This document shows positions 8,560 to 15,727 of a stretch of 64,000 nucleotides of DNA, piece by piece (position 1 is the stretch's first letter; each line of letters opens with the position of its first letter). Under the pieces are notes generated by a model, which had not been told where the DNA came from, searched no databases, and saw nothing but the letters and a program-made list of their open reading frames with translations. The DNA comes from Streptomyces chrestomyceticus JCM 4735 (GTDB lineage: Bacteria > Actinomycetota > Actinomycetes > Streptomycetales > Streptomycetaceae). The stretch covers positions 4,402,001-4,466,000 of the forward strand of contig NZ_BHZC01000001.1 in assembly GCF_003865135.1 (NCBI RefSeq), read 5' to 3'. The position numbers and the translations under genes were made by a program.

Positions 8560-9498
8560 ATGCGCGCCCGTTACGGAGTCCCCATGTCCATCGCCGCGGC
8601 CGGTGCCGCGGGCCTGGTCTACGCCGCCGGAATCGAAGTCCGCTCCTTCAGACTGCGCCGGGTCACCGTGCCCGTACTGCCGCCCGGGATGCGGCCGTTG
8701 CGCGTCCTCCAGGTCTCCGACATCCACATGGTCAGCGGCCAGCGCAAGAAACAGCGCTGGCTCCAGTCGCTGGCCGGGCTGCGCCCCGACTTCGTGATCA
8801 ACACCGGCGACAACCTCTCCGACACCGAGGGCGTCCCGGAGGTACTGGACGCGCTCGGTCCGCTCATGGAGTTCCCGGGCGCGTACGTCTTCGGCTCCAA
8901 CGACTACTACGGCCCAAAACCGCGCAACCCTGCCCGCTACCTGGTCGAAAAAGTCCAGAAGCGGCACGGCCTGAACGGCAACCCGCCCGTCGTCGGCGCC
9001 ATCCACAACCCCTGGGAAGACCTGCGCGACGCCTTCGACACGGCCGGCTGGGTCAACCTCACCAACACCCGCGGCCGCCTGAAGCTCGACGGCTCGGCCG
9101 GCGGCTTCGAGATCGCCCTGACCGGCCTGGACGACCCGCACATCAAGCGGGACCGCTACGCCCAGGTCGCCGGCGGCCCGGAGCCGGACGCCGACCTCTC
9201 CCTGGCCGTCGTCCACGCCCCCTACCTGCGCACCCTGGACGCCTTCACCGCCGACGGCTACCCGCTGATCCTGGCCGGCCACACCCACGGCGGCCAGCTC
9301 TGCATCCCCTTCTACGGGGCCCTGGTCACCAACTGCGACATCGACACCGAGCGGGTCAAGGGCCTGTCCACCCACACCACGGCCGGCCGCACCTCCTTCC
9401 TCCACGTCTCCGCAGGCTGCGGCACCAACCGCTACACCCCGGTCCGCTTCGCCTGCCCTCCGGAGGCGACACTGCTGACGCTGACGGCCCGGGACTAG
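8560..9498 (+). CDS. Metallophosphoesterase
   Basis: A 312-residue calcineurin-like phosphoesterase. An N-terminal hydrophobic segment (about residues 7-25) anchors it to the membrane. The metal-binding motifs are in order: VSDIHM near 52, NTGDN near 80, SNDY near 108 (replacing the usual GNHD histidine with Asn-Asp), and AGHTHGGQ near 245. Two ATG codons are possible (8551 and 8560); I chose 8560 because MRARYG matches the usual start in this family. The natural substrate is unknown. A GC-rich 150-base gap follows before the next gene. Confidence 0.9.
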   Translation: MRARYGVPMSIAAAGAAGLVYAAGIEVRSFRLRRVTVPVLPPGMRPLRVLQVSDIHMVSGQRKKQRWLQSLAGLRPDFVINTGDNLSDTEGVPEVLDALGPLMEFPGAYVFGSNDYYGPKPRNPARYLVEKVQKRHGLNGNPPVVGAIHNPWEDLRDAFDTAGWVNLTNTRGRLKLDGSAGGFEIALTGLDDPHIKRDRYAQVAGGPEPDADLSLAVVHAPYLRTLDAFTADGYPLILAGHTHGGQLCIPFYGALVTNCDIDTERVKGLSTHTTAGRTSFLHVSAGCGTNRYTPVRFACPPEATLLTLTARD

Positions 9499-9651
9499 AA
9501 CCGGGGGGGGCGGGCGGGGCCGGGCCCGGAACGGACAGGAGCGGCCTGTGAGCCCCACCCGCTCCTCCTCCCCCTCCTCCCCTCCCCCTCTCCTCCCTCG
9601 AATTCGCACACACTCTCCGCATCACCCCCCACTCCCGTCTAGCGTGGGGGG

Positions 9652-10466
9652 ATGATCGACCCCACCAGCGCACGCGTCCCGAGCTCCCGTCCGCCCCAGG
9701 CCACCTCGCACGCCTCCACCCGGTACGCCCGGGGAGCGGCGGCCGCCTCGGCCCACACCCCGGCCTCCGCCGTCGTCCCCCGGTCCGGCGCCCGCTGGCC
9801 GCCGCCTTCCGCCTGCTGATCGCCCTGGCCGCGCTGGCCGGCATCGCCCTGGACATCGCGATCACCCCGGACCTGGGCCGCCTCTTCAGCTACTTCACGG
9901 TGCAGACCAACATCGCGGTGGCCGTCTTCTTCGCCTGGTCCGCCTACCGCGCCTGGGCCGCCCGTCCCCCGATCTCCACACGCATCAGCGGCGGCGTCCT
10001 CCTCTTCATAGCCATCACCGGCCTCGTCTACCACTTCGTTCTCACCAACGACTCCAGTGGCTTCTCGATGACCGGCACCCCGGAACACGACACCGTCCGC
10101 ACCGTCTCCACCCACCTCCTGCACACCGTCACCCCCATCGGTGCCGCCCTCGACTGGCTCCTGCTCACCACCCCCCGCGGCTTCCGCTGGCGCTACGCCG
10201 CACAGTGGCTGGCCTACCCCTTCCTCTACCTCCCCTTCGCCCTCGTCCGCGGCGCCCTCCTCGACCCGGGCACCGAGGGCCGCTACCCGTACCCCTTCCT
10301 CGACGTCGACCTCCACGGCTACGCGGGCATCGCCCTGAACACCCTCATCTTCGGTTCCGCCTTCTACGCCCTCGCCCTGATCCTCATCGCGATCGACCAG
10401 GTCAGGCCCCACCCCCGTCGCCCGGAGAACCGGATTTCACCTTCGGGGATCGGTCCGCTAAAGTAG
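9652..10466 (+). CDS. Pr6Pr family membrane protein (frame broken by a missing C)
   Basis: The ATG at 9652 opens a frame ([16 protein letters not shown]...) that stops after about 55 codons. The clear coding sequence ([20 protein letters not shown]...) lies in another frame and ends at 10466. Inserting one C in the five-C run at 9777-9781 joins them into a protein of about 271 residues. The restored protein has six predicted membrane helices, with [10 protein letters not shown] and [13 protein letters not shown] segments typical of the Pr6Pr (FAR-17a/AIG1-like) family. Without the repair the first helix is lost and the only start would be the GTG at 9900. Function is unknown; the membrane topology is well supported. 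Confidence 0.8.
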
Positions 10467-10478
10467 AGCTCGTTGCTT

Positions 10479-10552
10479 CGGGGTGTGGCGCAGCTTGGCA
10501 GCGCGCTTCGTTCGGGACGAAGAGGTCGTGGGTTCAAATCCCGCCACCCCGA
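10479..10552 (+). tRNA. tRNA-Pro (anticodon CGG), integration site of the AICE
   Basis: The acceptor stem CGGGGTG (10479-10485) pairs with CACCCCG (10545-10551), followed by discriminator A. The anticodon stem CTTCG/CGAAG closes the seven-base loop TTCGGGA with anticodon CGG. The T arm contains GGTTCAAATCC. CCA is not encoded. The 3' part from 10509 onward is duplicated at 24559, so the element supplies the 3' half of the functional gene. Confidence 0.96.
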
Positions 10553-10570
10553 CTGAGAAGTAGCAGGTCA
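10509..10570 (+). repeat. attL, left 62-bp att copy overlapping tRNA-Pro
   Basis: Identical for 62 bases to 24559-24620. It covers the tRNA anticodon loop, variable and T arms, the acceptor 3' strand and 18 bases beyond (GACTGAGAAGTAGCAGGTCA includes the edge). The left neighbour base differs (T here, G at the right), which fixes the boundary. Confidence 0.95.
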
Positions 10571-10606
10571 GGGGCCTGATCCGTGAGAGCGGATCAGGCC
10601 CCTGAC
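10567..10606 (+). terminator. tRNA-Pro terminator carried by the element
   Basis: A perfect 16-bp stem (10567-10582 with 10591-10606) with loop GTGAGAGC, followed by TCGTT. It lies directly after attL and is therefore element-derived. It replaces the original terminator of the tRNA gene, which was displaced to 24621-24652. Confidence 0.85.
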
Positions 10607-10610
10607 TCGT

Positions 10611-10632
10611 TGGGGGGCCAAACAGGGGGCCA
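10611..10632. repeat. Left arm-type repeat (candidate integrase/excisionase site)
   Basis: A 22-base sequence made of TGGGGGGCCA followed by AACAGGGGGCCA. It recurs identically at 24433-24454, inside the opposite end of the element. Paired direct repeats just inside both att sites are what tyrosine integrases use as arm-binding sites. Confidence 0.6.
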
Positions 10633-10643
10633 CGCAAAGTGAA

Positions 10644-11864
10644 TCAGGCCACAGCGCCGCCCTCTTCCTGCGCCTCCTCCCCTTCCTGGTCGCCGGCGAA
10701 GATGTGATCCATCGCTTCGGCACCCTTCGTGATCACGGGCCGGAGCTGCTTACGGTAGACCACCTCTGTGGTGGTTTGGCTGCTGTGCCCGACCAACAGC
10801 GCGATGGTCTCCAGCGGAACGCCGTGGTCGGAGAGCAGGGAAACGAAGCTGGTCCTCGTCTCCCGAGTCGTCCACTCATGCGGCTTCAGCTCGATACCCG
10901 GCAACTTGGCAGCCTTGGCGACGATGGCACGGAAGTCACGCCGGACGTTGGCCGCGTCGAGTGGTTCACCGCTCCGAGTCGTGAACACGAGCCCGTTCGG
11001 ACTCCACTTCTTCCCCTGCGCGGCCCGCTCTTGCTTCTGCCACCGCATGTGCTCTTCGAGCACTTCGACCACCATCTTCGGCAGGGCGATGGTCCGGCGG
11101 CTCTTCCTGGTCTTGGTCTCTCCGTGCTTGCGGACCGAGCGCCACACTGCGACATGCGGCGGGATGCCGTCTCTCGTCTCCAGGAAGACGTGGTCCCAGG
11201 TGAGGGGGCGGGCCTCCTCTGTGCGTACGCCGCCGAGGAAAGAGAGCACGAGGTAGGCGTACAGCCGCGACGGGCGCGCGGCTGTGAGCACGGCTTTCGC
11301 CTGCTCCAGGTTCAGCGCCTTGCTCGGCCGTCCAGGGCGCCCTTCCGGTGCGGTAACAAGCCGAGCGACGTTTCGCACGGCCTTGTCCCTGCGCTGAGCG
11401 TGTTCGATGGAACGGCGCAGGATGGCAAGCAAGTCGCGCAGGCTCCGTGTGGCGAGGAATTCGGCCCTGCCGTCCAACCAGTCATCAACATCGTCCGCAC
11501 TGAGATCCTTCAGCTTGGCTTTGCCGATGAACGGGATCAGGTGCTTGTTCGCCACCGAGCGGTTCTTGCCGATGGTGCCCTGCTCGTCGCGTCCCTTGAG
11601 TCCGCGCTCCAGCCAGTCGTTCACCGCGTCGGCCACGGTGTAGTTGGCCGGCGCCTTGACGCCCGACTGAACCTCTTTCTTCAGGTCCCGGATCTTCTGG
11701 CGAACCTCGGTCTTCGTCTTGCCGTACACCTTCGGCCGACGGCGCTTACCGTTCGGGGCATACCCAAGGGATACGGCACCCACATAGCGATTCTTCGCCG
11801 CGTCCCAGTAGATCGTGTCTTCACCGTGGCCAGCTCTACGAGCAGGCTTCGGGGCGTCGGTCAT
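10644..11864 (-). CDS. int: Tyrosine site-specific integrase
   Basis: A 406-residue recombinase. An N-terminal arm-binding region (about 20-65, GAVSLGYAPNGKRRRPKVYG) is followed by a SAM-like core-binding domain (about 75-165) and a catalytic domain. Catalytic residues are Arg214 (GGVRTEEARPL), Lys255 area (KTRKSRRTIALP), the R-E-T-R box at 334-337 in which Arg replaces the usual box II His, His360 (LLVGHSS) and the nucleophile Tyr370 (VVYRKQ). This layout matches pSAM2-type integrases. It lies 74 bases inside attL and reads toward the att site. The excisionase-like gene lies directly upstream, 67 bases away. Confidence 0.95.
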   Translation of the reverse strand: MTDAPKPARRAGHGEDTIYWDAAKNRYVGAVSLGYAPNGKRRRPKVYGKTKTEVRQKIRDLKKEVQSGVKAPANYTVADAVNDWLERGLKGRDEQGTIGKNRSVANKHLIPFIGKAKLKDLSADDVDDWLDGRAEFLATRSLRDLLAILRRSIEHAQRRDKAVRNVARLVTAPEGRPGRPSKALNLEQAKAVLTAARPSRLYAYLVLSFLGGVRTEEARPLTWDHVFLETRDGIPPHVAVWRSVRKHGETKTRKSRRTIALPKMVVEVLEEHMRWQKQERAAQGKKWSPNGLVFTTRSGEPLDAANVRRDFRAIVAKAAKLPGIELKPHEWTTRETRTSFVSLLSDHGVPLETIALLVGHSSQTTTEVVYRKQLRPVITKGAEAMDHIFAGDQEGEEAQEEGGAVA

Positions 11865-11931
11865 GCGGTGATCTCCAAATCAGCGGGCCGCGCCCGAAAG
11901 CGCGGCCCGGTAGATGCGAACGAGAGGGAGG

Positions 11932-12144
11932 TCAAGCGGCAGCTTCTGTCTCGCCCTTCAGCAGTTCGACGTACTGCGCGATGTACTCAGGCGGGATGAG
12001 TCGGCGGCGGCCGATGCGAACTGTCCGAAGACGCCCAAGGCGGATCTCCTCGTAGACCAGCGAGCGGCCGATGCCCAAGGCCATCGCTGCCTCTTCCGGT
12101 CGGTACAGAACCCGCTCAGCGGGAGCGGCGATCGTAATGCTCAT
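11932..12144 (-). CDS. xis: Excisionase-like helix-turn-helix protein
   Basis: A 70-residue MerR/excisionase-type winged helix protein (RPEEAAMALGIGRSLVYEEIRLGRLRTVRIGRRRLIPPEYI). The start at 12144 has the ribosome site AGGAGACACCCGG immediately upstream; the longer frame upstream runs into the repeat-rich non-coding region and is rejected. Beside an AICE integrase such proteins bend attL/attR and direct excision. Whether this one is excisionase or a small regulator cannot be separated from sequence alone. Confidence 0.85.
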   Translation of the reverse strand: MSITIAAPAERVLYRPEEAAMALGIGRSLVYEEIRLGRLRTVRIGRRRLIPPEYIAQYVELLKGETEAAA

Positions 12145-12586
12145 CCGGGTGTCTCCTAAGCGGGGAGTGCGGGAGCCCGTGTCTGTCCGAGGTGCGGATT
12201 TCTGCGTCACCTGCGTCATCTGCGTCATCCGTGGCTCTGACCAGCCGTTTCGGGGTGACGCAGGACTCTGATAGCGCGTCACCGGTGACGAAGAGCTTCG
12301 TCACCGGTGACGCAGATGACGCGGGGTGACGCAGAGATCGGCCGTCTGCGTCACCGCTGTTCCGGCTGGTCACGTGCCGTTTGCGGGGTGTGGGTGACGC
12401 AGGTGACGCAGCGTCTTTCTACTTCGGACAGAGGGGTGCTGTCTGTTGTGGTGCGCGGCTCAGAGCGTGAAGAAGGAGCCGCTTCGCGGCGCGCCCTGCG
12501 CAGGGCGGCGGAGCCGCCGAACAGCAAGAGGAGCACGCGCGGACGGGTGCTCCTCTTGCTTGTCCCCGCGCCGTGGTGCCGCGCGG
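12145..12586. promoter_or_regulatory. Iteron and palindrome region, candidate replication origin of the AICE
   Basis: No gene is supported in these 442 bases. The heptamer TGACGCA (or its complement TGCGTCA) occurs eight times: 12203, 12212, 12221, 12256, 12327, 12347, 12395 and 12404. At its centre lies a 36-base perfect inverted repeat: 17 bases (12277-12293) mirrored at 12296-12312 across a two-base centre. Each arm itself contains the palindrome GTCACCGGTGAC. The location between excisionase and the replication genes fits an origin or a master operator region. Confidence 0.65.
12523..12560 (-). terminator. Hairpin terminator at the end of the AICE operon
   Basis: A perfect 14-bp stem (12523-12536 with 12547-12560) with a ten-base loop, 26 bases downstream of the minus-strand stop of the replication ATPase gene. 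It probably ends the long minus-strand transcript. Confidence 0.8.
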
Positions 12587-14065
12587 TCAGAAGGCCGCCT
12601 CCTGCTCGGGCGGGGGCGGTGCGGCGGACGGCCGCGCCATCTCGATATAGCGGGACGTCTTGGTGCGTCCCCAGTCGATGAGGACGCCCCGGGCCGCGAG
12701 GGTGGGCTGAAGGCGCTTGAGACGGTCCGAGAGCACCTTGCCGGTGGTCGGCCATCCTTTAGGCAGGGGGCGGAAGTCCTCGCCGCTGTAGAGGCCCGTG
12801 AGGCAGTGCAGCCATTCGGCGGACGTCATCCGCTGCTCGGTGCCCGGCTCGATGCCGGCGGCGTGCTTGAGGACGGTCTGCGCCAACAGGTCGCCCTCGA
12901 TAACGTCGTCGTTGAGGTCGTCCAGGCTGGCCCGGTAGGCGGCGAGCGCCCCGAGCCCGGTGGCCGCGTCGAGCTGCGCGCACAGATGCGCGAAGTCGGC
13001 CATGCGCAGGTCGGTCGGGATGTCCGCCTCCGCCGCCCGCACCTGCACCGTGAGGTCCAGCAGCGAGCCGAGAATGACAGGCAGCACCTCCGCGAAGTCC
13101 GACCACAACTCCGCCTCCGTGCGCCGCACCCGGGGACGCTCCAGCCGCAGAGGTAGGAGCCGTTCGGCAAGGTCGGGCCGGATCACTCCCACATCAATGC
13201 CGGTCAGCAGCAGGGGCCGGCGGTAGCCGACGCGGAACACGTCCCCGTCGGTGAACAAGGCCCTCTTCACGTTCTCCGCGCCGGTCACGATGCAGCACAT
13301 GGCGTCCGACAGTTCCGGGGTCATGTGGGAGAGGTTGTCCAGGGCGGTGACCCATCCGGCCGCCACCGCCGTGATCAGGTTCTCCTCATCCTTCGGCGCC
13401 CGGCGCAGGTCTCCGCTCATGCCCTCGATGATCCGTACGAGCATCCGCCCGCCGGTGGACTTGCCCGCGCCTTGCGGGCCGGTGAGGAACGGGGCGGGGA
13501 CGGGCACGGCCGGGCCCAGGCAGCCGATCAGCCACGCGATGGCCAGGCATTCGGTCTCGGCGTTGGCGAAGTTGCACAGCCGCATCAGCAGGTCGATGCC
13601 CTTGCCGTCGGTGTCCTTGACCGGCAAGGGCAGTTCCCCGGTGAGCTGGGTGCGGCGCCAGGAGACTTCCTGCGGGTCCGGGGTGCGGATGTCCCAGCCG
13701 GTGGGGTGGATACGTACGGACTGCCCGTCGGCGCGGCCCAGGTCCAGCCACGTGGCCCCGTCGAAGCCGGGGGCGACGCGGATGTGCACCGGTTGCACGG
13801 CCTCGGTCAGCGCGAGTGCTTCGATCAGGTCGAGCGCCTCTTTCATGGCGGTGCCGTTGAACACACCTGCCCCGTCCCGGAAGAGACCGACCATGAGTTC
13901 TTGGCGGTGGCTGCCGGTGGTGCCCTGGGAGCGGATCGGGCGTGCCACGGGGTGGCCGTTCCTCTGCGCGTACACGGTCCCGTCGGCGGTGCGGAAGTAC
14001 CGGAAGTGGGATTGGGCGTAGTCGGTGATGATCTCGCGGGCCGGAGTCTTGTCGTCCTCGGACAC
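12587..14065 (-). CDS. AICE replication ATPase/helicase-like protein
   Basis: A 492-residue protein starting GTG at 14065 (VSEDDKTPAREIITDYAQSHF). It has a Walker A FLTGPQGAGKST at about residue 205, a Walker B-like VTALDNLS near 250 and GIDVGVIRPDLAERLLPLRLERP as a sensor/arginine segment, resembling D5/SF3-type phage and plasmid helicases. It starts two bases after the stop of the primase-polymerase gene, so the two are translationally coupled and together would start replication of the excised circle. The ATG-led longer frame upstream lies inside the previous gene and is rejected. Confidence 0.85.
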   Translation of the reverse strand: MSEDDKTPAREIITDYAQSHFRYFRTADGTVYAQRNGHPVARPIRSQGTTGSHRQELMVGLFRDGAGVFNGTAMKEALDLIEALALTEAVQPVHIRVAPGFDGATWLDLGRADGQSVRIHPTGWDIRTPDPQEVSWRRTQLTGELPLPVKDTDGKGIDLLMRLCNFANAETECLAIAWLIGCLGPAVPVPAPFLTGPQGAGKSTGGRMLVRIIEGMSGDLRRAPKDEENLITAVAAGWVTALDNLSHMTPELSDAMCCIVTGAENVKRALFTDGDVFRVGYRRPLLLTGIDVGVIRPDLAERLLPLRLERPRVRRTEAELWSDFAEVLPVILGSLLDLTVQVRAAEADIPTDLRMADFAHLCAQLDAATGLGALAAYRASLDDLNDDVIEGDLLAQTVLKHAAGIEPGTEQRMTSAEWLHCLTGLYSGEDFRPLPKGWPTTGKVLSDRLKRLQPTLAARGVLIDWGRTKTSRYIEMARPSAAPPPPEQEAAF

Positions 14066-14067
14066 CG

Positions 14068-14973
14068 CTACACCCCCAGGGCGGTGCGGGCGTTGGCCCA
14101 CGCATCAGCGCAGTGCCGCGGGGACTCGCCCTTGGCCTGCGCGGCGGCGAACAGCCTGGCGACGTGGCCGTCGGAGAGACAGCCGCACCGGCCGTGCACC
14201 GACAGCACCGCCAGAAACGTGCGGTACACGGTGGTGTGGACCGCACAGGTGGCCTCGGTGATGCGCTGCTCGGCCATGGTGATGCCGCGTTCCAGGTAGG
14301 CGGGAGTGCGGTGCGGGCACGCTCCGCCGCCGGCGGGTGCGGGCACGGTGACCACCGGCCCCACCGGGGCGGGTTTTTTCGCGGTCAGCGCGCGCACGGC
14401 GTCGGGCAGATCGGTCAGGGTGCCGGTGCCGGGGCCGAGCCACCGTGCGTAAGACATGCGCGACTTGAGGTCGACGCCGGGCCGCACAGCGTTCGCGGAC
14501 TGCATCGCACCCCGGTAAATCCAGTGCTCACCGCGCGTCGTCGGCACGGTCCGGGTGGCCGGCAGGGTCCGGCGGGCCCATGCGACGGCCGCCGCGTCGT
14601 CCAGGTCGACCACCGTCAGCCCCGCCCCGCCGGGGTGGTAGCCGACGCAGACGGCCTGCCGCCATACCGCCGTCCAGGCCGCGGAGGCGATGACGCACGG
14701 GTCGGTGGTGGCGGCGGCCCAGGCGTGGCAGATGCCGGGGCACTGGCAGGGGCCCGCGGTCTTCATGTTCGGCCGGCCGCCGCAGGCGTTCTTGGCGCAG
14801 GTGCGGCAGTTGCCGAACGGCACCTTGCCCGCCCGCAGCGGCAGCACGGGCACTCCGGCCGCCGCGAGGCCCAGCGCGGCACGCAGTAGGTCATGCGTGC
14901 TCATGCCGCCCTCCCCGGCGCCCGGAAAACGCGGCCGGGATACGGCTCGCCGGAACGAGGTGGGTTGCGTCAT
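14068..14973 (-). CDS. Bifunctional DNA primase/polymerase (Prim-Pol) replication protein
   Basis: A 301-residue protein. LRAALGLAAAGVPVLPLRAGKVP opens the Prim-Pol domain, followed by a cysteine-rich insert with CRTCAKNACGG and GPCQCPGICHAW. Then come the catalytic acidic motif VVDLDD and the basic/histidine motif TTRGEHWIYRG. The C-terminal third (CAVHTTVYRTFLAVLSVHGRCG...) is helical and typical of actinobacterial Prim-Pol initiators. Two starts are possible, ATG 14973 (with GGAGACCTCCAGC) or ATG 14904 (with GGGGAGGGCGGC); homology to Prim-Pol begins after the second. It is paired with the ATPase gene, the arrangement of AICEs that do not use a RepSA-type initiator. Confidence 0.87.
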   Translation of the reverse strand: MTQPTSFRRAVSRPRFPGAGEGGMSTHDLLRAALGLAAAGVPVLPLRAGKVPFGNCRTCAKNACGGRPNMKTAGPCQCPGICHAWAAATTDPCVIASAAWTAVWRQAVCVGYHPGGAGLTVVDLDDAAAVAWARRTLPATRTVPTTRGEHWIYRGAMQSANAVRPGVDLKSRMSYARWLGPGTGTLTDLPDAVRALTAKKPAPVGPVVTVPAPAGGGACPHRTPAYLERGITMAEQRITEATCAVHTTVYRTFLAVLSVHGRCGCLSDGHVARLFAAAQAKGESPRHCADAWANARTALGV

Positions 14974-15012
14974 GCTGGAGGTCTCCTGTTTCTGTCGAAG
15001 GGACGGAGAACC

Positions 15013-15049
15013 GGGGCGGTCGCGGTCTTTGGCGAGAGGCGACCGCCCC
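15013..15049 (-). other. Conserved intercistronic hairpin, copy A
   Basis: On the minus strand GGGGCGGTCGC and GCGACCGCCCC form an 11-bp perfect stem around the loop CTCTCGCCAAAGACC. It stands about 40 bases upstream of the Prim-Pol start. The same stem and almost the same loop recur at 20090-20130 and 21482-21520, and a diverged form at 17889-17928. Confidence 0.8.
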
Positions 15050-15057
15050 AGCCACGT

Positions 15058-15522
15058 CTAGCCGTGGAAGTGGTTGCGCTTGATGACGGCCTTGCGGATG
15101 TTGACCGTGGTTCCGCCGCTGTGGCCGCTCGCGCGGAAGACCTGCGTGGCGACCCAGCCACCGAAGATGACGGCGGCGAGGATGATGAGCTTCGCCACCA
15201 GCGCGGTCAGGGCGGCGATGAACGTGGTGAGCAGCAGCAGACCGCCGCACACGGCCAGGAACCCGACGCCCCCGAGGGCGACGTTCACCGCCGCGCGCGA
15301 GACGACGGGCTTGGCCGCGACCGGTTCGGGCTGGGCCGGGGCGATGGCGTAGCCGGTGACGATCCGGCCGTCCGGCAGGACCACGCTCGACACCGCCGGG
15401 ACGGTGCCCGGCTGGACGTGTACGAGCGGTGCCGGTGTCACGGCGGCGGGGGTGATGGGGGTGGGCCGGTGGACCTTCACGGCCCGCTCGTCGGCCCCGT
15501 GGCGAACGGGATCGGGGTACAT
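15058..15522 (-). CDS. AICE membrane protein, Spd-like
   Basis: A 154-residue protein of unknown function starting at ATG 15522 (MYPDPVRHGADERAVKVHRPTP), which has GAAGGGATTCC as ribosome site. The N-terminal 80 residues are proline-rich and cytoplasmic. Two adjacent hydrophobic segments follow at about 85-135 (NVALGGVGFLAVCGGLLLL and LVAKLIILAAVIFGGWV), ending with a basic tail. The position directly downstream of traB and the topology resemble the spread (Spd) proteins that help distribute an element within the recipient mycelium. That role is inference from location. Confidence 0.7.
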   Translation of the reverse strand: MYPDPVRHGADERAVKVHRPTPITPAAVTPAPLVHVQPGTVPAVSSVVLPDGRIVTGYAIAPAQPEPVAAKPVVSRAAVNVALGGVGFLAVCGGLLLLTTFIAALTALVAKLIILAAVIFGGWVATQVFRASGHSGGTTVNIRKAVIKRNHFHG

Positions 15523-15545
15523 GCGGAATCCCTTCACGGAAGCGA

Positions 15546-15725
15546 CGGGGAGGCAGAGACACCCCCTGCGGGGGCGTCTGTGGAGGGGTTTTCTGGGGTG
15601 CTGACCTGCGTGCCTCCCCGCCTCCCCGAAGCGGTGTTTTCGCTGATCAGCGTGGGGGAGGCGGTTCGGGGAGGCGGTTGGGGAGTTCTCCCCGCCTCCC
15701 CGGACCGAAGCGCGCTGCCTCCCCG
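15546..15725. repeat. Cluster of GCCTCCCCG repeats next to traB, candidate clt transfer locus
   Basis: Six exact copies of the nonamer GCCTCCCCG in either orientation lie at 15546-15554, 15612-15620, 15620-15628, 15667-15675, 15694-15702 and 15717-15725, plus two near-copies (15654-15662 and 15679-15692). The cluster ends three bases before the traB stop codon. In Streptomyces conjugative elements the TraB translocase recognises short direct repeats (TRS) in a clt locus near traB, so this is the best candidate here. Confidence 0.6.
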
Positions 15726-15727
15726 GA

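Noticed and set aside
12145..12590. CRISPR-like array from the TGACGCA repeats
   Set aside because: Repeats are seven bases, irregularly spaced and in both orientations; no cas genes are near.
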